Part shown: piece by piece, positions 51,059 through 62,486 of the stretch
Layout of the letters: each line of letters begins with the position of its first letter
Numbering within the stretch: position 1 is the stretch's first letter
Assembly: GCA_029204225.1 (NCBI GenBank)
Contig: CM055093.1
Coordinates: forward strand, 4,742,056 to 4,806,055
DNA: 64,000 bases
Source: Diphasiastrum complanatum
Lineage: Eukaryota; Streptophyta; Lycopodiopsida; Lycopodiales; Lycopodiaceae
Reading direction: 5' to 3'
The notes under the pieces: generated by a model
What the model was told of the DNA's origin: nothing
Databases searched by the model: none
What the model saw: only the letters and a program-made list of their open reading frames with translations
Made by a program: the position numbers and the translations under genes

Positions 51059-52923
51059 TCTTAGAGAAGTAGGTTTAGGTCATGTTAGGGTTAGGGCACT
51101 TTAAGTTGTCTTAGATTAAGTCACTAAAAAGTCATCGTTGAAAGCATTGCATCTTTTGTGCTTGACAACGTTTTAGAATTGCATCCCTGTGTCTTGTTCA
51201 TGTAGAGGCTCCGCCTCATCTCTTTCATTCATTGAATAAAGCATGTAGTTAGTGATCTCTCTCTCGCTCTTTCTCAGTGTGCAATGTTGTAGCGAAAGGA
51301 CAGGAAAATAAAGTATGTCGCTTGAAGAAAGCGCTTTATGGTCTTAGCAAACTTTAATATGGTATCAGAGCCTCACTGCCCAGATCGCTTTGTCATCGGA
51401 CTGTATGCCTGTGCAACGGACTCGTGCGCTGCCTGCCATGTAATTAGGCTGCCATCTCATTGCAACTGAGGTGCCTAACTAAAGCACTCTCTCTTCTACT
51501 GGCTGCGATCATCTGGTCCACTCAACTATCAGCGATCTGCCTGCTGGATAAGGAGAGAGAGCAAGTCTACTCTTTGAAAGAGATTTCATCATGAAATGTG
51601 CGTTGTTGCCCTGCTCCACTTCCAGACCTCCTGGCTCATGTGAATGACTTCTACAGATTGTCTTGAGTCAAGCTTTCTAAGTAAAGCTCTACACTGATCC
51701 TCTCTCAGATAGAATGTCAAAAGTTGTGGAGTACTGTATGGTTGAGAAGTTCAATGGAGAGAACTATTTTATGTGGAAGCTGAGAATGAAGACTTGTGGT
51801 CTATTGTAACCGGAGTTGAAGTGAAACCTGAAGATCTTGATAGCATTGAGCCTTGGGAAAAGAAGGATGTGAAAGCAAAAGCAGAGATACTGTTAAATCT
51901 TGCGAATGCTCAACTTCTTCATGTTAGCACTGCAAAATCTGCAAAAGAAGCTTGGGATGTTCTTGTAGCTCTCTATGAGGCACCTTCTGTTGCAAACAGA
52001 ATGTATCTTCGAAAGTAGCTGATTAATTTCAAGATGGAAGATGGAGACTCTGTTGCAAGTCATATCTCAAAGCTAACAACATTTGTTGATCAATTGGTAG
52101 CCATTGGTTCAATTGTAAATGAAGAAGAAATGTGTGTTATGCTGTTGAATAGCCTTCTGGAGTCCTATGAGAACTTGAATATTGTCTTGAGTGTTGTCTC
52201 AAAGCAAATGACAATGGAGAATCTCATAAGCAATCTTCTTCAAGAGGAAATAAGAAGAAAAGGACAGAATATTGTTAGTACAACACAAGGTGCTGAGACT
52301 CTTTTCTTTACAAGAAAACAAGACAGATTCAACAAGAAAAGTGGGAGCAGTTCAAATACAGTTGACATGAGCAAAAGAACCTATTTCTATTGTGAGAAAC
52401 CAGGTCACTTTGCAAAAAACTGTAAACAGAAGATGCTAGACATTAAAGCTGGCAAAATGAAGCAAGAAGTTCTTCTTTCGTTTCACAAAGAAGATGATTC
52501 TATAGAAGAAGACTATTCACAGGGTGAAAGATTGTTTTAAGACTGTGGTTTAGTCAATGTCGGTTAGTGAAGGTAGCAAGTCAGTTATGGATATCAACAT
52601 GTTAGTAAGTATAGTAAGTATAGTAAGTATGTAAGTATATGTAAGATGTGATCAAAGAATTATCCTGCGTGATAGATTTTGATCAAGTGGGAGTGTTAGA
52701 GAAGTAGGTTTAGGTCATGTTAGGGTTAGGGCACTTTAAGTTGTTTTAGGTTAAGTCACTGAAAAGTCATTGTTGAAAGCGTTGCATCTTTTGTGCTTGA
52801 CAACGTTTCAGAACTGCATCCCTGCATCTTGTTCATGTAGAGGCTACGCCTCATCTCTTTCATTCATTGAATAAAGCATGTAGTTAGTGATCTCTCTCTC
52901 GCTCTTTCTCAGTGTGCAATGTT
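51059..52923 (+). mobile_element. Miniature gag-only copia element
   Basis: Short LTRs (51059-51288 and 52694-52923, 230 bp each, starting T(C/G)TTAGAGAAGTAGG) flank an interior of 1.4 kb. The primer site TGGTATCAGAGCC is at 51360-51372, and a purine tract AAGTGGGAG directly precedes the 3' LTR. Only a gag lies inside. Unusually, 71 bp separate the 5' LTR from the primer site, and they read as a piece of copia RT. The LTR right end is set where the two copies stop matching (AATGTT), which is not a standard CA. No TSD was found. Confidence 0.75.
51714..52540 (+). pseudogene. Copia gag with zinc knuckle (miniature element)
   Basis: It starts MSKVVEYCMVEKFNGENYFM at 51714. A frameshift follows at about 51790, then LWSIVTGVEVKPEDLDSIEP, AEILLNLANAQLLHV, KSAKEAWDVL, a stop at 52016, HISKLTTFVDQLVAIG, MCVMLLNSLLESYENL, and a CCHC knuckle in which the first Cys is Tyr (YFYCEKPGHFAKNC, about 52380-52425). 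It closes at 52540, 150 bp before the 3' LTR. It is a coat protein relic, and no polymerase follows. Confidence 0.8.
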
Positions 52924-53606
52924 ACTATGCAAACTGTAATACCTCCAAAAGAAGTCCTTGAGAGTAGATTGAGACTGATAAGAAGATATTGATAAGTTGT
53001 CATTATATTAATGGATTAACTTGTGGTATTAGACAACCCTTATTGGCATTCTTGGATGCAATCTACATGCAAACTCCCTCGAGGCCAGCTTAACAATGGA
53101 CCTTGTGATTGCATTGTTAGCATATTCTATAATAATTCCTCACCAATTATTCTTTTTGAACTCTCTTATTTTTACACTTATCAATATTAAAAAGTAAAGT
53201 GCATTGATTGGAGCGATAAGCAACACAAGTCTCGAGCTTGTATATTAGACTAGAAAACCAACCGAATATTGGCAACTGTGTGAGACATTGTGTAACTTAT
53301 ACCATCAAACTAGCTTCTTGAAAATCAAACTAGCCTCAAGGGCTCTACACACATTCAATTTTCACTAACATAACTAAGCCACTAAAATAGAAAAGAATAG
53401 TCTGATTATCCCAAAAATCAACACTAACACATCTAGTGTGTGAATTCAATATTGGTGGCTAACGAATCAAATCATCTTTTTGCAATTTAGAGCACGACGA
53501 ATCATAGTTAGAGAGGCTACTTGGTATATATTGGACACTACAGAAAATAAAGTCATATGTGACCCCCCTTGACTATTGTGAAGAAAAATGAATCATTTAA
53601 GATCCA
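52924..53606. other. Intergenic, nothing recognised
   Basis: There is no coding and no similarity to other parts of the window that I can see. Confidence 0.45.
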
Positions 53607-55593
53607 TTAACATCTCCTTGATCTTTGGTTAGAAAGACAACACAGAATTCATCAATGTAAAAAAATCAACATCTACTCAATGATAGTGATGCAAACTCAA
53701 CTAGATCTTGATCTTACATCAAACATAAGATAATATGAATTTGATTTCCATACAAAAATAGTAAGCTACTGTATTTCACATGTGTGGATCCGAATATAGC
53801 ATAAAATGAGCATTCTACACAGAAGATTGCAAGATATAAAATATAAAGTTGGGTAATTAAGTTCTTCAACACATGTATCTTGAATTATTTGACTGGGATT
53901 TTGACCCTCACAAGGAGCAATGATTTTTTAACAATTTTCATAATCAACAACATATTCATTACTTGTAAATGGAAATACATCCTAGTTTCATGTTCCAAAA
54001 ACAATGTGAAAATTGCTAGTTTTGGCTCCTACTTTTCTCTAGCCTATTTATGCACTTTTTGGCCTCTTTCCAAAGGTGCCATTGCAATGTAACATAAAGA
54101 ATAAATCTTTTGAAAAGCATCCTATGATATTTGGCACATGTGGCATCCAATTACATGGCCATCTTACCAATTACAAGTCATATGACCAAAAACTAGTCAA
54201 GCTAGAATTGTGAAATTTTAACACTCCTCTTCACAATTTAGCTTGATGAGACTATCCTGGATCAATAATTATTACATGCATAAAAATAACATGATTTTCA
54301 AGTTCTTGTTGTGTGGGGTGAGTATGATCACTCATCACAATAAGTATATGGTTTGAGCTCCAAGTTCTCAAATGTAGTGAGAGCTCAATAAGGATGGTCT
54401 TCAAGATCCAAGCTTTGTCTTTGGTAGGTTGTTGAATGAACACCTTGGGGTCTCCTCCTCAAAATAATCTTGAAGATCCAACTTTGGTATGAAGCAAATA
54501 TAACCAAAATTTGAAATATCACCATCTTGGCTTCATCCAACAAAATAATGAACTCCAAATTGCCATCCTTCCAATGAAGGTCTTCATTCCTTGGAAATTA
54601 AAGAGTGAATGGATTATAAGATGAGGCCTTTGAATCCTTATTAGTGATCACCATTTCATCATCATAAGATATAGGATGAAAAACAATGTTCATACTAGCA
54701 TCATCAAAGGACATTGTCAAATACATGACATGTTTTTTATCAACCACAAAGAAGATGAGTAAAGGGAGATGTGAAGAAACTTACTTGCTGCTCCTTTCTC
54801 TTTACTCAAGCCTTCATAATGATCTAGATTCAAGTCTCTTTTTCCTTGATGGAAGTGCTCCTTCTCGGGTTCCTCCTTAATGTCTTTTTTCTTTATCATG
54901 CCCACTCCCTCTTGGTGTTGATGATGAAAACATGGACCCAGACCATGATCTTCTTCAAGACTCTCAAGAAACTTGTTTTCCATTTTTAAAACTGAATGTT
55001 ATCTTTCTCAATATGATAATCTTTCTAGTCAACAAAGCAATCACCAAGATCATTCATGCCAAATTGACTGATCCACAATTGCTTCTCACTAGTAATTTGC
55101 ATTACTTAGTTGTTGAGTTTGAAACTAATGAGGCCAAATACTCTTGTATGCAGATAAGTGTCCTTCAAGAATGATTCACTTACTCTCATACAAGGTTCAC
55201 AATATGCCTCTTTGAAAATGAAGTCACAATCTTTCAACTTATGAATGAAAATATCATGCTTACTTCTAGCACATTCAAGAGTATGTAGACATGACAACCA
55301 CCTTGCATTCCATACTTTAGAATTCAAAACAACTTCATTAAAAACTTTGACAAATGAAGTACAAAATGTACCCCCCTCTAGGTCATTGAATCCACCCTAA
55401 TTAGGGGTCAATATCTCGAGATCCAAAAACAATGTGAAAATTGCTATTTTGGGCTCCTTTTTTTCTACCCTGTCTATGCACTTTTTGGACTCTTTTCAAG
55501 GGTGCCATCACAATGTAACATGAAGAATAAATCTCTTGAAAAGCATCCCATGCTATTTGGCATGTGTGGCATCCAATTACATGGCCATCTTAC
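53607..55593 (-). mobile_element. Diverged relative of family A, decayed
   Basis: The left LTR (about 53607-54223, minus-sense 3' LTR) is related to the LTR at 12070-12680. Part of it (53995-54168) is repeated at 55423-55593, which is the remnant of the other LTR. Just inside the left LTR the sequence ACACTCCTCTTCACAATTTA resembles the family A counterpart at 8000-8020. The interior has traces of the family A protein (best at 54983-55327). Confidence 0.65.
54983..55327 (-). pseudogene. Remnant of the family A-type unrecognised protein
   Basis: The minus strand reads ..HDIFIHKLKDCDFIFKEAYC.. then MRVSESFLKDTYLHTRV. Family A (8144-9370) has NDVFIHKDENCKFSILKASC then MRISEASKVDTYIHKEV at the matching place. 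The match is clear at protein level but weak at DNA level. Stops and frame changes surround it. The function is unknown. Confidence 0.55.
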
Positions 55594-55692
55594 TGTTAAC
55601 AATAAAAAATGCAACATCAAGCATTCACCATAAGCAATCACCAAGTAGGGAGACGGAAGAAGAACATGCAATATCACTCTATCACACTATGT

Positions 55693-55713
55693 ATATATAT
55701 ATATATATATATA
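55693..55713. repeat. (TA)n microsatellite
   Basis: A short TA tract directly precedes the fold-back element. Confidence 0.9.
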
Positions 55714-55905
55714 TATCATGGTGCCCTGTGGTACCGTCGGTACCATAATAGTGGTACCGCCGATACGGTACCGCCCTGGGATCCGTGATACCAAAGCAGT
55801 ACCATAATAATAATAAAAATTTAAAAAAAATTCTGTGTTATTTTCGTTAAAAAAAAAATCATTTTTTGGGTACTGCGGTACCAGTACGGTCCCGTGGGAC
55901 CTATG

Positions 55906-55909
<4 letters not shown>
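55714..55909. mobile_element. Short fold-back element with GGTACC boxes in a microsatellite
   Basis: The ends ATATCATGG and CCTATGATAT are inverted, and the arms carry repeated GGTACCG/CGGTACC boxes, as at 18959-19777. The centre is only an A/T-rich stretch with no GC-rich module. It is flanked by (TA)n on the left and (TG)n on the right. Confidence 0.65.
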
Positions 55910-56560
<651 letters not shown>

Positions 56561-56668
56561 CATGGATGTAAAAAAGTAAAATAAATACCAAAATAATTAT
56601 ACAAAAAAACTTAAATAAATACAAAAATAATTATAACGACAAGAAAAAAACACAAAACATACAAAAAA

Positions 56669-56991
56669 GTCAAGGGCTAGGGGCTAAGGGCTAAGGACGA
56701 AGGGCTAGGGATAAGGGCCAAAGGGGTAAGGCTAAGGGTAAATGGGAAAAGACCAAGGGCCAAGGGCTAAGGGTTAAGGGTTAAGGTCCAAGTGCTAAAG
56801 CTAAGGGCCTAGGAGCAAGGGCCTAGAGGCAAGCGCCAAGGGTCAAGGGCTAAAAGTTAAGGGGGAAGTGCTAACGCTAAAGGCCGAGGGTTAAGGGCCT
56901 AGGGGCAAGGGGCAAGTGCCAACGGCCAACGACTATGGGCTAAGAGCTACGGGCTAATGGCCACTAGCTAAGGGCCAAGAGCTAAGGGCTA
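56669..56991 (+). repeat. Degenerate heptamer array (GGGCTAA-type), telomere-like
   Basis: Some 45 units of about 7 bp, mostly AAGGGCT/AAGGGCC/AAGGGTT variants, occur without interruption. The plant telomere unit is TTTAGGG; this unit has the same length and GGG(N)TAA form but a different base. Confidence 0.8.
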
Positions 56992-57412
56992 AGGTTTTAT
57001 AATTTTGTTACAGTCTCATAATTTTGCTAGTTATACTTTTATTGCAGTTTCATAATTTTGCTAATTACACTTTCAGTAGCATTGCAAATCCTGACATAAA
57101 GTGTACTTATATATTTCTTTTTAGGGTCACTACATGGACTGCTCAAGAGAAGATGTTCCAGTTGTTTTATTTTTTCAGAAAGAATTGGTTGCATTTAGAA
57201 ATGTCTTAATTGCTGAATCAAATGGAACATTGTTTTTTCAGAGAAGTTGGTACAGATAAAAGTGTGGTCCTAATTTCAAAGATGTTTAAAATGGATTGTC
57301 CTTTGCCATACCCTCATGGTGATTAATCGCCTAGGAGATGTTTACAACTACATTTCCATCAATGTCATTGCAAAAAAGATCTTGTGGGATAATGTAGATA
57401 TTGTCAACATGA

Positions 57413-58061
57413 ATGAACTCATTCTTGCCAGTTTTCCATTATACAACATTGATAGATTCTGAAGAGGTAGTAGTTTTCACTGCTAAATTCAAAGGCTACT
57501 ATCCCAATGAAAAAAACTTGCTTGTTATCGTGAAGTTGACTTCAATTACAACAAAAGGAAATATTGTGAATGTCATGACAGATGATGGAGACCATATTGT
57601 CAATTTTGACAAGTGCAAATGCATCCGTCCGATTAATTCAAATTTTTCAGAATTCAATTTCAATGAACATGATTACACAAGCAACATATTACATGATGCT
57701 AATATGACAAACGATCACAAATAAGATCCTAAAACTTGAAAAGAGGCATGGATATTTATGTAGGTTGATTCATTTTTGTTCTACTATAGATCAAGCTTTA
57801 AATACTTCTATTCACATTGATAAAAGATTACTTTGGCACCATAGACTTGGGCACTTAAATCATGGATATGTTTCGGACATGTCTAGAAAATCATTAGTTC
57901 TTGATCTCAATTATCCTGATGAGAAGATTGACCTCTCTATCTACCTTTATGATGTTGATGGTTCTTTGGATGACGGTGATGGAGAGGCATCTACAAGTCA
58001 AAATGCAAGGAGGACATCAAGGCAAAGGCAAAAACCATCAAGGCTCACATATGATGAGTAG
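57413..58061 (+). pseudogene. Copia pre-integrase fragment fused to the pre-RT linker
   Basis: The first frame (57413-57724) is coding-like but not assigned. From 57765 the plus strand reads LLWHHRLGHLNHGYVSDMS, the HHCC start of a copia integrase. Within 15 residues it jumps to an acidic linker, SLDDGDGEASTSQNARRTSR, that normally precedes RT. The integrase core is therefore deleted. Confidence 0.65.
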
Positions 58062-59013
58062 AGTAAGCAAATTGTTAAGGGTACCAATTTAGATTTCTAA
58101 CTTCTTTTGATGAACCTACTTGTGTAGAGGAAGCAAGGCAAAAAAAGGGAGTGGGTCCGAGCAATGGATTTTGAGTAACAAACTCTTATGAAGAGCAACA
58201 CTTGGAGGTTGGTGAAGCTTCCACAAGACAAGAAGGCAATTGGATGAAAATGGATCTTCAAGGCGAAGACAAACCAAGATGGATCTATCAACAAAAAAAC
58301 AATGATGGTGGCAAAGGATATGCTCAAGAGTATGGTATTGACTATGATAATGTCTTGTGGCAAAGGTGGTAAGCATTCGAGTTATCATTTCTCTTGCTAT
58401 AGTTTTTGGTTGAGATCTATGGAAAATATATGTTTCTAATGCTTTCTTGAATGGAGATCTTGATGCGGAACTTTACATGGAGCAATATGATGGCTAAATT
58501 TCTCAAGAAAAGCCAAACATGGTGTGCTTACTTCAAAAGAGTTTGTATAAGCTAAAGCAAGAACCAAGAAGTTGGCATGCAAAGCTTAAAACTTTTTTAT
58601 TCTATCAAAACTTCATTATGAGTGAGTATGATGTTACTATCCTCTTAATAAATATAAATGACATTATTTTAAGGGGTGGTAATAAGCAAGATATAGGTGA
58701 TTTCAAGATAGCTCTCAAAAATGAGTTTGAGATTCATGATCTTGGATACTTGCATGATATCTTAGGAATAGAAGTGAGTAGGACTTATAAAACTACTTTT
58801 ATTTGTCAAGAGAAGTATGCTAACTCTATTCTCAAAAAGTTTTATATGGATGAATGCAAATTTGTTTCTACACCTATGGAATCTAATGTAAAGCTAACTA
58901 TAAGAGGTAATGAAATATCATTCAAGGACATTACTCTTTATAGAAAGCTAATAGGATCTCTTATATATATAACCATCATAAGACAAGATCTAAGCTATTG
59001 TGAGTTAAAATAG
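58062..59013 (+). pseudogene. Ty1/copia reverse transcriptase, decayed
   Basis: Blocks in several frames: a KSNTWRLVKLP block (about 58185), IGWKWIFKAK-like (58240), NAFLNGDLDAELYMEQ (about 58440), then an open frame from 58519 with LLQKSLYKLKQEPRSWHAKL, DLGYLHDILGIEVSR, FICQEKYANSILKKF and LYRKLIGSLIYI. The catalytic YVDD box is changed to NIND (LININDIIL), so RT activity is lost. It ends at 59013 without RNase H. Confidence 0.85.
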
Positions 59014-59257
59014 CAATGATTGACTTATGCAGTGCTTTCTTATTTCGACGGCACCACGTGTGCTTAGTTCTAGAATTATCGGGCCATCTTTGTTTTACGA
59101 GCCCTTTGATTGCTTTTAAGCAACTTTATCTTGGTACTTGCTGATAAGTTGAATATACAGTTTGAGGTGAGCTCTTTTGTTGTCTTGTCTTGTTGCACTT
59201 GATGTTGTGTTGTGGTGATTGATCTAGTTGGGTGTTTTAAATTGTATTTTCTTAACT
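59014..59257 (+). repeat. Possible LTR end before a primer site
   Basis: Non-coding. It lies directly upstream of TGGTATCAGAGCC, so the right part should be the end of a 5' LTR, although TG/CA ends are not clear. A CACGTG core is at about 59057. Confidence 0.35.
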
Positions 59258-59270
59258 TGGTATCAGAGCC
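59258..59270 (+). other. Primer-binding site of a copia-type element
   Basis: TGGTATCAGAGCC matches the primer sites at 36317 and 51360. No matching gag follows on the plus strand. Confidence 0.65.
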
Positions 59271-59399
59271 CTTGGTGGCTTGAATCACCGGACAAGAGCA
59301 GAGAGTGGAAGGCAATCATCCCATCTTGTGGATATCGACGCCAACATTGTCAAATCATTTGCAAAGAGCACAGATTGCCTAACAATTGGATCTGGCGAA

Positions 59400-60180
59400 T
59401 GGCGATATTCTGTTGCATGAGAGAGCGCTCAGTTGAAATCAACTGAGATTTGTCAGTTGTACTTCTGATAGATAATTGGCCAGTTTGGGATGTGGATGCT
59501 GACTTGTTCCACTGAAATTCCCAAATCCTTCCACTTGTTGCGTCACGGCATTGGCACATAGTATGGATCGACTCGCAATTGGTGAGGGCTTGCTACGTAA
59601 CTCCTTATTTTCAAAGACAATCATGCGCCAAGCCGATTGCTCTCCCAATGCTAGTAACTTGTCCAATTTTTTGTCGGCCTCTATCTCGGAGGTTTTGAAC
59701 TTTATCACCCAACCACCCCTCGAGGAATCATGCGAATGGTGCTGCAAGAAAGTCTGAATTTGTTCATTGACGATGATCGGTTTTTGAAATAATGACCTGA
59801 TCCTTGAAGTAGATGGACCTGCTTCCTTGGTCGGTGCATCTGGTATTTCTGCAGTTTCTCCATCTCCTCCTTCATTCTTTTTTCTGATCCAGCATAGACT
59901 GGATCACGCATGCAAGGTTAGAGACTAAACCAAGTGCATCACCAGAATCCACCGGTGTTGAAGTTGTGGCAGCAACGGCAACATGAACAGGAACTACAGG
60001 TGTTGTGCCTGTTTGGCATTGATGTCTTGCCAATAATTCTTTCTCTTCAAAGATATCTGCTTCTTCATATCCATCAGGCACCGTGGCATCGAACTGCTTT
60101 GGTGATTTGACCGCATGGACGACCTTGATGGTATTTGGTGCCTGATCTGTTTGATCTTGTTGATTGATCTAAAAAGATGG
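59400..60180 (-). pseudogene. Unidentified coding-like stretch
   Basis: Three minus-strand frames follow one another with frameshifts: FDATVPDGYEEADIFEEKEL..(about 60090-59872), EEMEKLQKYQMHRPRKQ (about 59860), and WVIKFKTSEIEADKKLDKLL (about 59700). The amino-acid composition looks like real protein. I recognise no family. It may be an inverted gag or a captured host sequence, since it follows a plus-strand primer site but reads on the other strand. Confidence 0.3.
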
Positions 60181-60199
60181 ATAAAAAACATTAGCAGCG

Positions 60200-60724
60200 A
60201 AAATGAATAAGATCCATGGGTTTGACTCTGATTCAGTCTTGTCTGACTACGAAGATGTCGAACCTGCCGAATCTTCCAGAAAGCATCCAGTCGCCGACGG
60301 GTATGCAGCAGGGTCATAATTCATGCCTCCCCATGTCACGACGTTGTACTAGACAACCACAGCCAGTTGCGCTACCATTCCCTATTGCCACTCGCTCTGC
60401 ATTTCCCATTCCTCCATCCACTAATATTTCCCTAGTCTTCACTTCCTCACAAGGTCAGTTTGTGACCGTTGGATCACCAAGTAAAAAGCGGAGATTATAG
60501 ACAAAAGAGCGCCAGCAGCAAATTGCTACTTGGTGTTACTCTTGATGGTCTCTTTAGTTCACCAAAAACTATTTTACACCAGTTGTACGGCTCCAAAGGT
60601 TTCTTGTCAAACTTGTGGTTTGACTCAACGATGCGATACAAGATTTGCAAAATCCGCTCTTCCTGAGGTTGTTGTTAGAGGGTTTGTGGATCTCGAGGCA
60701 ACCCTAACCATAGTTAATAAGTGA
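60200..60724 (+). pseudogene. Unidentified coding-like stretch with a Cys cluster
   Basis: The plus strand reads MNKIHGFDSDSVLSDYEDVE from about 60204. After stops and frame changes, from 60530, it reads a frame with CQTCGLTQRCDTRFAKSALP followed by a VVVRGFVDLEATLT block. No known domain is recognised, and it may be part of the same relic element as 59258-60180. Confidence 0.25.
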
Positions 60725-61434
60725 GAGGGATTTGGCACCTTGCGTGTGTAAGTACAACCCGATGATCACATAGAGATTTGATAATTAGAAAGTCAATAAA
60801 AGGATTTTAGGCCTTTTTGCGGGACTTTTAATGTCACAGGGCCTAAATGTCAAGTTAGCGAATAAAGTTGAGGTTCCCACCAAATTTCAAATTCAAATTG
60901 GTTCAGTGTTACATCTAGCTTGTCCTCTGCAATTTACTTCAATATTCGGTATCACGATTTTGGCAAATGGCTGACAACTACAAAAATTGGTCAAATCTTG
61001 GCCAAGTTCATGGTTCAAGACTCTAGAGTATAAAGTGGCATGCATTCAAGTAAACAGTACGACATCTTGGTATTAGTGATGTCAGATAGAGATTATCATA
61101 TGTTATATCTAGCCTAAGTTGCATCAGAACAACATTCAGGAATGCTATGAATGGCATTCCGAAAGCATAGCATTCTGGAACATCGGAACCCCAAGGTTAA
61201 AAAATACTTGATTTTGTCTTTTCGACCGTTGGACCTGAGTAGGAGCATGATAAATTACAGCCATTGGAACCAAGCCAAAATGTAATTGAAGCATGATGAA
61301 GTTCATAGAAAGGATTACCAAATTCATATTGGGTTGAGGTTGTCCAAATGGGGCTTTCCTTCAAAATCGCTCACCTACAAAGGCATTAGAAGCCAAAACA
61401 CCCAAAGAGGTGTTTTATGGTCACAAAGCAGTAT
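60725..61434. other. Intergenic, nothing recognised
   Basis: No coherent coding frame or repeat ends are visible. Confidence 0.4.
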
Positions 61435-61660
61435 TTCTCACTTCAGGATCTTCAATTGTGATGCTTTTGCACATTTACCCGATGATTTACGCAAGACACT
61501 TGATGATAAATCAAAAAAGGTATATCCATTCATACTATTGGCTATGCTGAAAAAGAATGTCAAGTCATAGGCTAGGGATCTAGAGCCCAAGGTCTCTCCT
61601 TTCTCTCTATCCTTAAAAGAACATTGTCCTTCCATAGAAAATAATGTATACCTAACAAGA
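61435..61660 (+). pseudogene. Copia integrase C-terminal scrap
   Basis: RIFNCDAFAHLPDDLRKTLD followed by DKSKK matches the copia integrase region after the catalytic core, the same block as the LRVFACDAYAHIP block at about 42060. About 45-75 codons survive, with a frameshift after SKK. Confidence 0.75.
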
Positions 61661-61663
61661 TGA

Positions 61664-62126
61664 CATAGAATTTGAAAACCGTGGACGATTCACCACGGTT
61701 CTCAAAACTATACGATTCACAGAAAATTTAAGGGAAAACCGTGGTGAACCGTGCAATTAATTAATTAATTAATTTTTTAGTTCCCACCCCTAAAAATAGC
61801 CCAAAAAAATGCAAAAAAATCTATGAAATTTGTGAAATCATTTGAATTTGTGAAATCTATAAAATCTATGTAATGCCAAAAGTCTATGAAATTTGTGAGA
61901 TCTGTGTAATGCAAAAAATCTGTGAAATCTGTGAAATCATTTGTGAAATCTGAGGACCATTTCTAAAATTTGTGAAATGAGGAATAAAAATGCCTTGGGA
62001 AGGATTTTGGGAAAAATTTGGTAGTTGATTATTTAATTAATTAATTAATCAAATAGAGAAACCGTACCACGATTTATGAACCATAGTACGATTCACCCCA
62101 CGATTCTGAGAACCGTGGATTCTATG
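61664..62126. mobile_element. MITE-like inverted-repeat element (463 bp)
   Basis: The ends CATAGAAT and ATTCTATG are inverted. The arms carry AACCGTGG and GATTCACC boxes in mirrored order, and an inner inverted pair of (TTAA)n tracts lies at 61757-61773 and 62033-62050. The centre holds tandem TGTGAAATC units. No coding and no clear target duplication. Confidence 0.6.
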
Positions 62127-62486
62127 CAAACTATTATGTATTGGAGTTTGGAAGTAGAAGCCACAAAATAGAAAGAAAATACCACACTGATTGCACTGAT
62201 CATCAAAGCCAAAAAAATAGAAAATACAAAACAATATGAATGTACCAAGAGAACAAAAAAAATGTGTGCATAATTTATTTAATATTCCTAATATCTAATA
62301 TCTTTCATTGTTTTTTGAACTTTCTAGGCTTTTTTTGTTTGGTAAGACACCTAAAAAATATTTACAACAAAAACCCAAAAAATAATAATAATAATAATAA
62401 TAAAATTACTTAAAATTTATAACTAAAAAAAAAATTATAAAATTTAGTTTAAAAATTTAAGAATTAGAAGGAAAACATTCCAAAAC

